In this document: positions 18,236 to 26,843 of the stretch, piece by piece
Position numbering within the stretch: position 1 is the stretch's first letter
Layout of the letters: every line of letters begins with the position of its first letter
Source: Pseudomonas tehranensis
Lineage (GTDB): Bacteria > Pseudomonadota > Gammaproteobacteria > Pseudomonadales > Pseudomonadaceae
NCBI RefSeq assembly: GCF_014268615.1
Contig: NZ_JABWQV010000021.1
Coordinates: 1-45,548, forward strand
Length of the DNA: 45,548 nt
Reading direction: 5' to 3'
Translations under genes and position numbers: made by a program
Notes under the pieces: model-generated
Told to the model about the DNA's origin: nothing
What the model saw: only the letters and a program-made list of their open reading frames with translations
Database searches by the model: none

Positions 18236-19717
18236 TCAGACCATCATCAGCAGCACGGCAACAAACACGCTGCCGGCGGAGAAGGTCATGGTCCGAGACG
18301 ACCAAGTGTTGAACCAACGTTGAAAGCTGGCGAGATCACGGGTCAGATGGGTGGGCTGGCGAGTCCAGGACTGTTGGTCGAGGCGGAAGAACACGTAGAT
18401 CTTCACCAGCGCACCAACGATCTGGTTGTAATAGAGAATCGCCGGGTAGGCCGGACCGATCCGGTGGCCGGAGCACGACAGCAACAGGGTCAAGAGCAAC
18501 CGGGTGATGCCGATCCACAGCAGGTACACCAGGATGAATGCGGTGCCGTACTTGAAGCTGGCAATCAGTGCCACGGTCAGGCCCAGCAGCGAGGTCCACA
18601 TCGACACGCGCTGGTCGAACAGCACCACCGAGGTGAACAGACCCAGACGCTTCATGCCCAGGCCCAGTGCCCGGGAGTTCTGCCGCAGGTTGTTGCCATA
18701 CCAGCGGAACATCAGCTTGCGACTGGCCTTGATGAAGCTTTTTTCCGGCGGATGCTCGACGGTATTGATCGCCGCATCGGGTACGTAGAACGTGTCGTAG
18801 CCCAAACGCATCAGGCTGAACCAGCTCGACTTGTCGTCGCCAGTGAGAAACTTGAAGCGGCCCAGGCGCCAGTGTTGCAGCGAGTCGCTTTCCACGTCGG
18901 CGATGAAGTCCGGGTTGGTGACCACAGTGGCGCGGAACACCGACATGCGGCCGGTCATGGTCAGCACACGCTTGGACAGGGCCATGGAGCACATGTTGAT
19001 GTGGCGCTGAGCGAAGCGCAGTTTGTGCCATTCGCTCATGATGTAGCCGCCGCGCACTTCGCAGAACTCGTTGGTGGTCAGGCCGCCGACGTTGCCGAAC
19101 AGTTGGAACCACGGCACGGTCTTGCGCACCACGCCTTCGGCGAGCACGGTATCGCCATCGATCACCGCGACCACTGCACGGTCGTCCGGCAAGTGGCGGG
19201 AAATGGCGCGGAAACCGAAGGCCAGGCCGTCACGCTTGCCGGTGCCTGGGATGCGCACGAAGTCCAGCTTGACGCGCTCTGGCGGGTTCATGCGCGCCCA
19301 AAGGCTCTTGACCAGCAATTCGTCGGACATCTCCACGATGGAGCAGACCACGGTAGTGGGCAGCCCACAGTCGATGGCTTCGCGGATCACCGAACTGTAG
19401 ACCTGGGCGGTCGTCAGCGCGTCGATCCGGAAGCTGGTGACCATCAGGTACACGTGGGACGGATCCGCCGCCTTGCCCAGCTTGCGTACCTTGCGGCGCA
19501 GATGCGGGTAGACGATGTACAGGAAGATCATGCCGCGCACGAAATGCGTCGCTCCCATGGAGTAACGCCAGATGCCCACGGCGCCGATCAGGAAAATGAA
19601 ATCCTTGGATTCGGAGTCGAACGTGGACGTGGGCAACGCCATGGCGATGCCCATCAATAAACTCAAGTAAAACAGCCAACCGGCGGCCTGAAGCAGGCCG
19701 TGCTTTAGCCTGTGCAT
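18236..19717 (-). CDS. alg8: Alg8: alginate polymerase, GT2 glycosyltransferase
   Basis: A 493-residue inner-membrane processive glycosyltransferase that joins mannuronate units from GDP-mannuronate. N-terminal transmembrane helices (about 10-30 and 40-70) precede a GT2 catalytic domain with DGD at 187-189 and the TGDDKSS motif with Asp294 and Asp295; an RW-type acceptor motif appears as [11 protein letters not shown]. Several further membrane helices occupy the last ~150 residues. The ATG at 19717 gives the standard length; an in-frame ATG at 19726 is possible. A 92-base gap with a strong hairpin separates it from algD. Confidence 0.97.
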   Translation of the reverse strand: MHRLKHGLLQAAGWLFYLSLLMGIAMALPTSTFDSESKDFIFLIGAVGIWRYSMGATHFVRGMIFLYIVYPHLRRKVRKLGKAADPSHVYLMVTSFRIDALTTAQVYSSVIREAIDCGLPTTVVCSIVEMSDELLVKSLWARMNPPERVKLDFVRIPGTGKRDGLAFGFRAISRHLPDDRAVVAVIDGDTVLAEGVVRKTVPWFQLFGNVGGLTTNEFCEVRGGYIMSEWHKLRFAQRHINMCSMALSKRVLTMTGRMSVFRATVVTNPDFIADVESDSLQHWRLGRFKFLTGDDKSSWFSLMRLGYDTFYVPDAAINTVEHPPEKSFIKASRKLMFRWYGNNLRQNSRALGLGMKRLGLFTSVVLFDQRVSMWTSLLGLTVALIASFKYGTAFILVYLLWIGITRLLLTLLLSCSGHRIGPAYPAILYYNQIVGALVKIYVFFRLDQQSWTRQPTHLTRDLASFQRWFNTWSSRTMTFSAGSVFVAVLLMMV

Positions 19718-19783
19718 AATCTGCATCCGTCTCTATCTCGGGCGGGCCTTGTGGGCGGCCCGATGGGTTAAGGCAGGCGAAAG

Positions 19784-19810
19784 GCCGGCCGGGGCGTTGC
19801 CCCGGCCGGC
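19784..19810 (-). promoter_or_regulatory. Strong hairpin in the algD-alg8 gap
   Basis: GCCGGCCGGGGC and GCCCCGGCCGGC form a perfect 12-bp, all-GC stem with a three-base loop. No T-run follows in the direction of transcription, so it is more likely an mRNA-stability or partial-attenuation element than a full terminator. A weaker hairpin (CGGGC/GCCCG) lies between it and alg8. Confidence 0.6.
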
Positions 19811-19818
19811 AAACAGAC

Positions 19819-21135
19819 TTACCAGCAGATGCCTTCGGTCCGGCCACTCGGGTTGGTGGCCTTGGACATGAAGCCAACCAGGTCGATGACCTGCTTGCCT
19901 TCCGGTACGTTTTCGGTCAGCGCGCGGAACTTCTCGTCGCGGTTGCCCAGGATGATGATGTCGGAGCTGTCGATCACCGAGTCGAAATCGGCGTTGAGCA
20001 AGGACGAGACGTGAGGGATCTTCGACTCGATGTAATCCTTGTTCGCACCGTGGACGCGGGCGTATTCGACGTTGCTGTCGTAGATCTTCAGGTCGAAACC
20101 CTTGCCGATCAGCATTTCCGCCAGTTCTACCAGTGGGCTTTCACGCAGGTCGTCGGTGCCGGCCTTGAAGCTCAGGCCCAGCAGGGCGACTTTGCGCTTG
20201 TCGTGGCTGGAAACGATATCGAAGGCGTTCTGCACCTGGGATTCGTTGCTGCGCATCAGCGAGTTGAGCAGCGGCGCTTCCACGTCCAGAGAGCTGGCGC
20301 GGTAGGTCAGGGCGCGAACGTCCTTTGGCAGGCACGAGCCGCCGAATGCAAAGCCTGGGCGCATGTAGTACTGGGACAGGTTCAGGGTCTTGTCCTGGCA
20401 GACCACGTCCATCACTTCACGACCATCGACGCCGACGGCCTTGGCGATGTTGCCGATCTCGTTGGCAAAGGTCACCTTGGTGGCGTGCCAGACGTTGCAG
20501 GTGTACTTGATCATCTCGGCGACAGCGATGTCCTTGCGGATGATCGGCGCATCGAGCTCTTCGTACAGCGATTGCAGAACGTCGCCGGAGGCTTTGTCGA
20601 ACTCGCCGATGACGGTCATCGGTGGCAGGTCGTAGTCCTTGATCGCGGTGCTTTCACGCAGGAACTCAGGGTTGACCGCGACGCCGAAATCGACACCGGC
20701 CTTTTTGCCGGAGCAGTCTTCCAGAATCGGGATGACCACATTCGCCACGGTGCCTGGCAGTACGGTGCTGCGAACCACGACGGTGTGGCGGGTGGTCTTG
20801 TCGCGCAGGACAAAACCGATCTCGCGGCACACCGCTTCGATGTAGTTGAGTTCCAGATCGCCGTTCTTCTTGCTCGGTGTACCGACGCAAATCATCGACA
20901 GGTCAGTATCACGAATCGCTTCGGCGAAGTTGGTGGTTCCGCGCAGACGGCCTGTTTCGATACCTTGTGCCAACAGCTCGCCCAGACCGGGTTCAACGAT
21001 CGGTGATTTACCGGCGTTGATCATGTCGATTTTGTCTTTGGCGACATCTACGCCAACGACATCATGGCCCCGTGCAGACAGGCAACCGGCACATACTGCA
21101 CCGACGTAACCCAAACCAAATATGCTAATGCGCAT
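19819..21135 (-). CDS. algD: AlgD: GDP-mannose 6-dehydrogenase
   Basis: First gene of the operon. The 438-residue cytoplasmic enzyme oxidises GDP-mannose twice with NAD to GDP-mannuronate, the committed step of alginate synthesis. The N-terminal Rossmann motif GLGYVG is at 7-12 and the catalytic Cys268 lies in FGGSCLPKD, the position known in P. aeruginosa. The C-terminal UDP-binding-type domain has GLSFKAGTDDLRESP. GAGG sits eight bases before the ATG. The long upstream region with palindromes fits the heavy regulation of this gene in pseudomonads. Confidence 0.98.
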   Translation of the reverse strand: MRISIFGLGYVGAVCAGCLSARGHDVVGVDVAKDKIDMINAGKSPIVEPGLGELLAQGIETGRLRGTTNFAEAIRDTDLSMICVGTPSKKNGDLELNYIEAVCREIGFVLRDKTTRHTVVVRSTVLPGTVANVVIPILEDCSGKKAGVDFGVAVNPEFLRESTAIKDYDLPPMTVIGEFDKASGDVLQSLYEELDAPIIRKDIAVAEMIKYTCNVWHATKVTFANEIGNIAKAVGVDGREVMDVVCQDKTLNLSQYYMRPGFAFGGSCLPKDVRALTYRASSLDVEAPLLNSLMRSNESQVQNAFDIVSSHDKRKVALLGLSFKAGTDDLRESPLVELAEMLIGKGFDLKIYDSNVEYARVHGANKDYIESKIPHVSSLLNADFDSVIDSSDIIILGNRDEKFRALTENVPEGKQVIDLVGFMSKATNPSGRTEGICW

Positions 21136-21157
21136 CGCATTTACCTCTGTTTTTCAC

Positions 21158-21170
21158 GCCATTAAATGGC
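21158..21170. promoter_or_regulatory. Palindrome GCCATTAAATGGC in the algD leader
   Basis: A perfect 6-1-6 palindrome 23 bases before the algD ATG. It could bind a dimeric regulator. The half GGCCATT resembles part of the AmrZ site of P. aeruginosa algD as I recall it, but that identification is only a suggestion. Confidence 0.4.
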
Positions 21171-21196
21171 CGGAGTTAATAGTGTTCAGCGGTCAT

Positions 21197-21278
21197 AGTG
21201 CACTCGGAAGTGTGGAATGCAGGCGCCACAGTGCCGTGTGCAGGCATACTAAGTTCCGAGTGTCTAAATAAGTGCACT
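21197..21278 (-). promoter_or_regulatory. Probable algD control region with inverted repeat and AlgU-like -35
   Basis: CACTCGGAA (21201-21209) and TTCCGAGTG (21254-21262) are a perfect 9-bp inverted repeat, and the palindrome AGTGCACT occurs at both edges (21197 and 21271). On the minus strand GGAACTT at 21257-21251 matches the -35 hexamer (GAACTT) of AlgU/sigma-22 promoters. I do not see a convincing TCNNA -10 at the right distance, so the promoter call is tentative. Confidence 0.4.
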
Positions 21279-21753
21279 CAAGTTGTGCGCAATGCGGCCT
21301 AGTTGTTATGACCTGCCCTGTTATGCAGCCAGTCCTCGTATTCGGGAACGCTCGTGCAAAGGTCTTTCACCTCTGATCTCTGGCAAAAAGCCCACAAAAT
21401 CAGAAGCTTGTGTGCTCGGGTGAGCACGTTATAGGGGCGCAGCCTTGGCCTTGTAGGGGATAGTAATGGTGCGTTATCTCCTGTCCTTTATAAGATGGAT
21501 CCAAATAGGCGACCGTTTCGCTAAATTGCCATGACAACTTGGTTACTTGGATCGACGGCCTATGTAAGTCTTCTCTTACACGCTCCGTGAGAATCGTTAC
21601 GGGTGGTATGAGCCGTGCAATTTCACATAGTTCCGATCCGCTCATCGCGATTTTCGAAATTTTTCGAAATATTATGAAAGATGGCACTGACCTCATGATG
21701 ATGGCACTTGCCATTTTGACCTTTGATAACGGGGAGTTAAGGGGGGTAGATAT

Positions 21754-21792
21754 TTTTGTGCCACTACCGAATAAAAAATTTTGTGCCACTAC
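21754..21792. repeat. Tandem 14-bp direct repeat TTTTGTGCCACTAC
   Basis: TTTTGTGCCACTAC occurs at 21754-21767 and again at 21779-21792, spaced 25 bases start to start. Repeated terminal motifs of this sort are known at ends of some insertion sequences such as the IS21 family. No transposase is nearby, so an IS remnant is only a possibility. Confidence 0.5.
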
Positions 21793-21910
21793 GTAAAAAA
21801 CTGACAGATGTCGAGTGAAACAAAAGTTAGCGAGGGGTGGGGGCGATTTATTGGCGTCATGGAACTGACGAAGTGGGCGGGGAAGTTAGATGACGTGTTC
21901 GGGTTTGATC

Positions 21911-21935
21911 AAGGCCCCTGATCAAGGGGCCATAT
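21911..21935 (-). terminator. Likely terminator of yaaA
   Basis: GGCCCCT (21913-21919) and AGGGGCC (21925-21931) form a 7-bp stem with a five-base loop directly downstream of the yaaA stop. The following bases on the minus strand are only moderately T-rich. Confidence 0.55.
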
Positions 21936-21946
21936 AAAGATGTGCT

Positions 21947-22726
21947 TTATTCGGGGGCATGGTCACGCAGGAACACCAGTTTGTCCGCGCTCGATTGTTG
22001 GGCATTGAAACGGTAGCCATGGGCATCGAACTGCTTGAGTGCTGCCGGATCGTTGATGCGTTCCTGAATCACGAAGCGGCTCATCAGGCCACGGGCCTTC
22101 TTGGCGTAGAAACTGATGATTTTGTACTGGCCGTTCTTCAGGTCCTTGAACTCGGTATCAATGACACGCGCTTTGAGCACGCTGCGTTTGACCGCCGAGA
22201 AGTATTCATTGGAGGCCAGGTTCAACAGTATGTCGTCACCCTGTTCGGCCAACGCTTCGTTCAGCCACTCACTGATACGCGGGCCCCAGAACGCATAAAG
22301 GTCCTTGCCCCGGGCATTGGCCAGCTTGGTGCCCATCTCCAGGCGATAGGGTTGCATCAGGTCCAAAGGGCGCAGCAGGCCATAAAGACCGGAGAGCATG
22401 CGCAGATGCTCCTGGGCATAGTCGAAATCGGCTTCGGCAAAGCTTTGTGCATCGAGGCCGGTGTACACATCACCCTTGAACGCCAGCAGAGCCTGTTTGG
22501 CATTGGCCGGAGTAAACGCCGGGGTCCAACTGCCGAACCGTGCGGCATTGAGGCCGCCGATCTTGTCGGAAACGTGCATCAGCTCGCTGATTTGAGCCGG
22601 AGAAAGTTCGCGTAATTGCTCGATCAACGCCTGGGAGTGATCCAGGTATTGCGGCTGGGTAAAACGCTCAGTGGCCGGCGCAGTTTCGTAATCGAGGGTC
22701 TTGGCGGGGGAAATCACCATCAGCAT
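21947..22726 (-). CDS. yaaA: YaaA family peroxide-stress protein
   Basis: A 259-residue UPF0246/DUF328 protein. The start [14 protein letters not shown] and the internal [20 protein letters not shown] and [11 protein letters not shown] are hallmarks of the family. The E. coli member lowers free intracellular iron and protects DNA and proteins during hydrogen peroxide stress, and binds DNA; no catalytic reaction is established. It is transcribed alone, with its own promoter region (22727-22999, which also holds a REP pair) and a terminator-like hairpin after the stop. Confidence 0.95.
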   Translation of the reverse strand: MLMVISPAKTLDYETAPATERFTQPQYLDHSQALIEQLRELSPAQISELMHVSDKIGGLNAARFGSWTPAFTPANAKQALLAFKGDVYTGLDAQSFAEADFDYAQEHLRMLSGLYGLLRPLDLMQPYRLEMGTKLANARGKDLYAFWGPRISEWLNEALAEQGDDILLNLASNEYFSAVKRSVLKARVIDTEFKDLKNGQYKIISFYAKKARGLMSRFVIQERINDPAALKQFDAHGYRFNAQQSSADKLVFLRDHAPE

Positions 22727-22828
22727 GCAATCGTCTCCTTCAAAGGTGCGGCGATTCTAGGGGGTTGTCCGGGTGGACTCCAGCTATTGGGGTGATAGGT
22801 GATCGGTGGGCGAGTATTGATGGGCTGG

Positions 22829-22922
22829 GTGGCGAGGGAGCTTGCTCCCGCTGGGTTGCGAAGCAACCCCAAGAAAGATGGCGACCGCTTCGCGCTCGAG
22901 CGGGAGCAAGCTCCCTCGCCAC
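22829..22922. repeat. REP pair (GGCGAGGGAGCTTGCTCCCGC family)
   Basis: GTGGCGAGGGAGCTTGCTCC opens the element and the exact inverted copy closes it, with CTGGGTTGCGAAGCAACCCC in the centre forming an additional small hairpin. It lies between the divergent yaaA and the NodB-like gene. The same family appears at both window ends. Confidence 0.88.
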
Positions 22923-22999
22923 AAAAGCGCCTCTCTCCACAGATGCTTCCCCCACAATGAACTCACCAGGATCAGCTATGATGCCGCGCGGGTTTCGTT

Positions 23000-24139
23000 A
23001 TGGAGACATCCCTTTTGCGCATCGTCCTTCTATTGTCGGCCTGGTTCCTGAGTTTTGCGGCCATTGCCGCACCCAACGACATAGCCACTCTGGACCGCAG
23101 CACCTGGCCGGAGCAGCTCACCAGCCCGACGCTGTTCGACGTGGCCTCGCGAGCCGAGATCCTGATGTTCGCCCGGGTCCTGCTGGACACCGATGCCATG
23201 GACGAAATCGCCCTCAAGCAGCACCTGGGGCTGCGCACAATCAATATGGCGGCGATCGACACCCTGCGCGCGCGGTTGTGGCAGCGACTGCTGAGCAACT
23301 ACAACTTCGCCCAGCAAAGCTGCGATCAGGACGCTTCGTTCTGTTTTCTGGTGGAAGACCTGGCGACGTTGCGCGAAGAGGCGGGCAGGCTCACGCTCGA
23401 TGAAAACTCCTATTACATCAAGTGGGCTGAGCCGAGCCGGATCTTCCACACTCAATACCTGGACGAGCTGTTGCGCAAGGCCGCGTTGTTTCCGCAGACC
23501 AGCAGCGAAATCGCGCGTTTCGGCGATTACGAACGCAACGGTGATGATCTGAACGACCGGCTGTTCCTGCTGACCTTCGACAGCGCGGCCAACATCACGC
23601 CGGACAATACCCCGTGGCTGACTGAATACCTGCGCAAGTCGAACATGAACGGCACTTTCTTCGTGCTGGGCAAGGACATCCAGGCGCGGCTTGCCGAGCG
23701 CTCGGTCAACAACCTCCAGGCCTTGTATTCGGGGCAATGCGTCGGTGTCCAGGGTTGGGAGTTCCGCTCCCACAGCCATTGGCAGGACTGGCAGGACTCA
23801 GTGCGGCGCAGCGTCGATCTGGTCAAGGGCAAGCTGCCGGAAAACTACGTGCCGCTGTTCCGCCCGCCCCAGGGCCAGCGTCGTGGCGATGCCGGCGCAT
23901 TTTTCCGCAACCAGGGCCTGCAAGTGGCGCTCTGGGATATCGACCCCCAGGACAGCGCCGGCCGGCTCAACCCCGAGCAAAGCGCCCAGCGCACACTGAC
24001 CCTGATGCTGTTGTGGCGGCGCGGCGTGATCAATTTCAACGTCAAGCAGGATGCGCTGAAAACGGCGCTGCCCTGGCTCATTACGCAAACGGCGCAAAGC
24101 GGGATCGGCTGGGAAGATTGTCGGGTCGCGTTTCGCTGA
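23000..24139 (+). CDS. Secreted NodB-like (polysaccharide deacetylase family) protein, probably degenerate
   Basis: A 379-residue protein with a signal peptide (about 1-24, ending AIAA-PND), an alpha-helical region of unknown role (about 30-180), and a NodB-homology domain from about 185. Motif 1 appears as LTFDSAAN (191-198): the first Asp is kept, but the second, a metal ligand in the usual TFDDG, is Ser195. Motif 2 is SHSHWQ, so the usual H(S/T)xxH pair is incomplete (position 262 is Gln). Motif 3 FRPPQG (287-292) is intact. Metal-dependent deacetylation is therefore doubtful. It may bind polysaccharide or use different ligands. It appears monocistronic; no strong ribosome site is seen before the ATG. 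Confidence 0.82.
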   Translation: METSLLRIVLLLSAWFLSFAAIAAPNDIATLDRSTWPEQLTSPTLFDVASRAEILMFARVLLDTDAMDEIALKQHLGLRTINMAAIDTLRARLWQRLLSNYNFAQQSCDQDASFCFLVEDLATLREEAGRLTLDENSYYIKWAEPSRIFHTQYLDELLRKAALFPQTSSEIARFGDYERNGDDLNDRLFLLTFDSAANITPDNTPWLTEYLRKSNMNGTFFVLGKDIQARLAERSVNNLQALYSGQCVGVQGWEFRSHSHWQDWQDSVRRSVDLVKGKLPENYVPLFRPPQGQRRGDAGAFFRNQGLQVALWDIDPQDSAGRLNPEQSAQRTLTLMLLWRRGVINFNVKQDALKTALPWLITQTAQSGIGWEDCRVAFR

Positions 24140-24474
24140 TTTGGCCAAAGGCCCGGAAACACGGGGGGAAGAGGAGAATTCGGCGCACTTTCATGACGAC
24201 CGGACTTCCGACTTTAACGGCGCAACGCCACAACGCCAAGGGTTATTCGTCACTCTGAAAAATAAACTTCAAAAAAGCGTCAAAGTGCTTTTTCCTGTCA
24301 TGTGTTTTGGAGTATCAAGAAGTCAGACCGCCGAAACCTGCAACACAGGTGGCGTCTTCCAAGACCCAGTTGTGTGCAGTTCACCTCAAGCCTTGCGGGT
24401 GAATTCGGTGGCTACCTCGAGGCGCAGCACTGTCACGGTATTGCGTCGAATGGCCCCCACAAAGGTGACCGAGT
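24140..24474. other. Intergenic stretch before the PhoH gene
   Basis: About 335 bases with no gene or repeat that I can support. AAAGGTGA, six bases before the PhoH start, is the only clear signal. A short AT-richer stretch at about 24245-24320 could hold the promoter. Confidence 0.5.
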
Positions 24475-25869
24475 ATGGATGACCACGGACGTAGCCCTTC
24501 CTCCAACCAGCCAATCCTGTATGTACTCGATACCAACGTATTGATCCACGATCCAAACGCACTCCTGAACTTCGAAGAACACCATGTTGCCATCCCGATG
24601 ACCGTGCTCGAGGAGCTGGACAAGCTCAAGAGCGGGCATCACAGCGTCGCCGCCGAATGCCGGCAGGCGATCCGCCTGATCGACAAGACCCTGGGAGACG
24701 CCTCGCCCGAGGACGTTGAACTGGGGGTGCCGATCCAGCGGGGCAAAAGTGGTCCCAAAGGCCTGCTCTCGATCCTGATGAGCAAGCGCACCGAACCCAA
24801 CCTGGTGCTGCCCGAACACCTGAACGACAACATCATCATCAACCAGTTGATCGACCTGCACGCGCGCAACCAGGATCAGGCCGTGGTGCTGGTGACCAAA
24901 GACATCAACATGCGCCTCAAGGCCCGCGCCTGCGGGATCGCGGCGGAGGACTACAGCACCGACCAGTTGGTCGACGATGTATCACTGCTGCCCAACGGTT
25001 ATCACACCATGACCGGCTCCTTCTGGGACCGGGTGAGCAAGGTCGAGACCCGTCAGGACCATGGTCGCACCTGGCATCAGGTGCAGTTGATCGACAATCT
25101 GCCGGCGGTGCACATCAATGAGTTCATCATCGACGAGCAGGGTTTCGTCGGCTGGATCAAGGAAATCCAGGTCGACAAGCTGCTGATTCTCGATCTGCAC
25201 CAGGAACCCCTGCTGCATCAGGAGGCCTGGGGCCTCAAGCCGAGGGATATCTACCAGAGCCTGGCCCTGTTCGCCTTGCTCGACCCGGACATCCACCTGG
25301 TCAACCTGTCCGGCGCCGCCGGTTCCGGCAAGACCATCCTGGCCCTGGCCGCCGCCATCGAACAGACCATGGTCAGCAAGCGCTACCGGCGCATCATCGC
25401 CACCCGTAGCGTGCAGGGCCTGGACCAGGAAATCGGCTTTTTGCCCGGCACCGAAGCGGAAAAAATGGAGCCTTGGCTGGGCGCTATCACCGATAACCTC
25501 GAAGCCTTGCACATGGATGACGAAAGCACCCATGGCAGCGTCGATTACATCCTCAGCAAAGTGCCGTTGCAGTTCAAATCCCTCAACTACATTCGCGGCC
25601 GCAGCTTCCAGCAGAGCCTGATCCTGATCGACGAATGCCAGAACCTCACCCCGCACCAGATGAAAACCATCATCACCCGTGCCGGCGCCGGTTCCAAAGT
25701 GGTGTGCCTGGGCAACCTGGCACAGATCGACACCCCTTACCTGTCCGCGACCAGTTCCGGGCTGACCTACCTGACCGAACGCTTCAAAGACTTCCCCAAC
25801 GGGGTCCACATCACTCTGCAGGGCGTACCGCGCTCGATCCTGGCCGAATACGCCGAATCTCACCTGTAA
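24475..25869 (+). CDS. PIN-PhoH family ATPase
   Basis: A 464-residue two-domain cytoplasmic protein. The N-terminal PIN domain begins YVLDTNVLIHDP with Asp19 and Asn21, and has further acidic residues typical of PIN nucleases (EELDKLK, VTKDINMR). The C-terminal PhoH domain has Walker A GAAGSGKT at 280-287 and Walker B LILIDE ending at Glu387. Mycobacterial PhoH2 proteins of this architecture act as ATP-dependent RNA helicase/ribonucleases, so RNA processing is the likely role. AAAGGTGA precedes the ATG and a strong terminator follows the stop, so the gene is probably monocistronic. Confidence 0.93.
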   Translation: MDDHGRSPSSNQPILYVLDTNVLIHDPNALLNFEEHHVAIPMTVLEELDKLKSGHHSVAAECRQAIRLIDKTLGDASPEDVELGVPIQRGKSGPKGLLSILMSKRTEPNLVLPEHLNDNIIINQLIDLHARNQDQAVVLVTKDINMRLKARACGIAAEDYSTDQLVDDVSLLPNGYHTMTGSFWDRVSKVETRQDHGRTWHQVQLIDNLPAVHINEFIIDEQGFVGWIKEIQVDKLLILDLHQEPLLHQEAWGLKPRDIYQSLALFALLDPDIHLVNLSGAAGSGKTILALAAAIEQTMVSKRYRRIIATRSVQGLDQEIGFLPGTEAEKMEPWLGAITDNLEALHMDDESTHGSVDYILSKVPLQFKSLNYIRGRSFQQSLILIDECQNLTPHQMKTIITRAGAGSKVVCLGNLAQIDTPYLSATSSGLTYLTERFKDFPNGVHITLQGVPRSILAEYAESHL

Positions 25870-25878
25870 CCCCACCCA

Positions 25879-25911
25879 AACCGGGCGATCTCAACATCGC
25901 CCGGTTTTTTT
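25879..25911 (+). terminator. Rho-independent terminator of the PhoH gene
   Basis: ACCGGGCGAT and ATCGCCCGGT form a perfect 10-bp stem with a six-base loop, followed by seven T residues. Confidence 0.92.
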
Positions 25912-25927
25912 GTGGATGCTCGAAAAA

Positions 25928-26019
25928 CCTGTGGGAGCGAGCCTGCTCGCGATGACGGTGTATCAGATAAAAATATGTGGCTGATGCACCGCTATCGCGA
26001 GCAGGCTCGCTCCCACAGG
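25928..26019. repeat. REP pair between the PhoH gene and moaC
   Basis: CCTGTGGGAGCGAGCCTGCT and its inverted copy ending CTCGCTCCCACAGG enclose a ~40-base centre. Same family as the element inside algK. Confidence 0.88.
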
Positions 26020-26127
26020 GGATTGGTGGTGTCTGGGCAATTGCCGGTCGCGACAGATGCGACAATCAAGCGTGCCGGAATCTGACTCACGGGTTTACAA
26101 TCGATGCTCCCGATCAGGAGTAACCCC

Positions 26128-26601
26128 GTGCTGACTCATCTCGATTCCCAAGGTCGCGCTAACATGGTCGACGTGACCGACAAGGCCGTGACGTTCCGTG
26201 AAGCCACGGCCGAGGCCTTTGTGCGCATGCTGCCCGAAACGCTGCAGATGATCGTCAGCGGTGGTCATCCCAAAGGCGATGTGTTCGCCGTTGCGCGGAT
26301 TGCCGGCATTCAGGCGGCGAAAAAAACCAGTGATCTGATTCCGCTCTGCCATCCGCTGATGCTCACCAGCGTCAAGGTCGAGCTCAATGCCGAAGGCGAG
26401 GACCGGGTGCGCATCGTTGCCCGTTGCAAACTCTCGGGGCAGACCGGGGTGGAGATGGAGGCGCTCACCGCCGCCAGCGTTGCCGCGTTGACGATCTATG
26501 ACATGTGCAAAGCCGTGGATCGGGGCATGACCATCGAAGGCGTGCGGGTGCTGGAGAAACTCGGCGGCAAGAGCGGCCACTTCCAGGCGGATGCGTCATG
26601 A
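26128..26601 (+). CDS. moaC: MoaC: cyclic pyranopterin monophosphate synthase
   Basis: A 157-residue cytoplasmic enzyme that, after MoaA, forms cyclic pyranopterin monophosphate in molybdenum cofactor synthesis. Family motifs are [14 protein letters not shown] near the start, [13 protein letters not shown] (active-site region), [26 protein letters not shown] and the C-terminal [10 protein letters not shown]. The GTG at 26128 was chosen because AGGAG lies about eight bases upstream; an ATG at 26104 would add eight residues without support. The ATG of moaD overlaps the stop codon. Confidence 0.97.
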   Translation: MLTHLDSQGRANMVDVTDKAVTFREATAEAFVRMLPETLQMIVSGGHPKGDVFAVARIAGIQAAKKTSDLIPLCHPLMLTSVKVELNAEGEDRVRIVARCKLSGQTGVEMEALTAASVAALTIYDMCKAVDRGMTIEGVRVLEKLGGKSGHFQADAS

Positions 26602-26840
26602 ACATTACCGTGAAGTTCTTTGCGCGTTATCGCGAAGCGTTGGGCGTTGACTCGCAGAAGGTCGAGGGTGATTTCTCCACGGTGGACGACGTTCGAGCAC
26701 TGTTGGCCGCTCGTGAAGGTTTCGACGTGTTGAAAGAGCAAAACCTGATGTGCGCCCGCAACGAAGACCTGTGCCAGCTCGACGAGCCACTGGTCGATGG
26801 TGACGAAGTGGCATTCTTTCCCACCGTGACCGGAGGCTGA
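26598..26840 (+). CDS. moaD: MoaD: molybdopterin synthase small (sulfur-carrier) subunit
   Basis: An 80-residue ubiquitin-like sulfur carrier. Its C-terminal Gly-Gly (FFPTVTGG) is thiocarboxylated by MoeB and delivers sulfur to cyclic pyranopterin in the MoaD-MoaE synthase. The N-terminus [16 protein letters not shown] is typical. The ATG overlaps the moaC stop codon by four bases, and moaE starts three bases after its end, so moaCDE form one unit. Confidence 0.97.
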   Translation: MNITVKFFARYREALGVDSQKVEGDFSTVDDVRALLAAREGFDVLKEQNLMCARNEDLCQLDEPLVDGDEVAFFPTVTGG

Positions 26841-26843
26841 GCC

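Larger units (their letters stand above)
21279..21946. other. Long intergenic stretch upstream of algD, partly AT-rich
   Basis: About 670 bases with no credible gene. Bases 21430-21800 are noticeably AT-richer than the surroundings and hold a 14-bp direct repeat. Open frames here (a TTG-started frame at 21539-21796 and a GTG-started frame at 21400-21789) lack good ribosome sites and recognisable motifs. A far-upstream regulatory role for algD is plausible, since this gene has long control regions in other pseudomonads, but I did not find a clear AlgR or AlgB site. Confidence 0.5.

Noticed and set aside
15642..18323. An 893-residue open frame on the plus strand opposite algK and alg44
   Set aside because: It is antisense to two well-supported alginate genes; its composition (rich in Val, Gly, His, Gln, Asp) is what codon-biased high-GC genes give on the opposite strand, and it shows no domain motifs.
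21400..21789. A 129-residue GTG-started frame in the algD-yaaA gap
   Set aside because: No ribosome site, starts within the 14-bp direct repeat, and has no recognisable motif.
21539..21796. An 85-residue TTG-started frame in the same gap
   Set aside because: Weak start, no ribosome site, and the end falls within the direct repeat; kept only as intergenic sequence.
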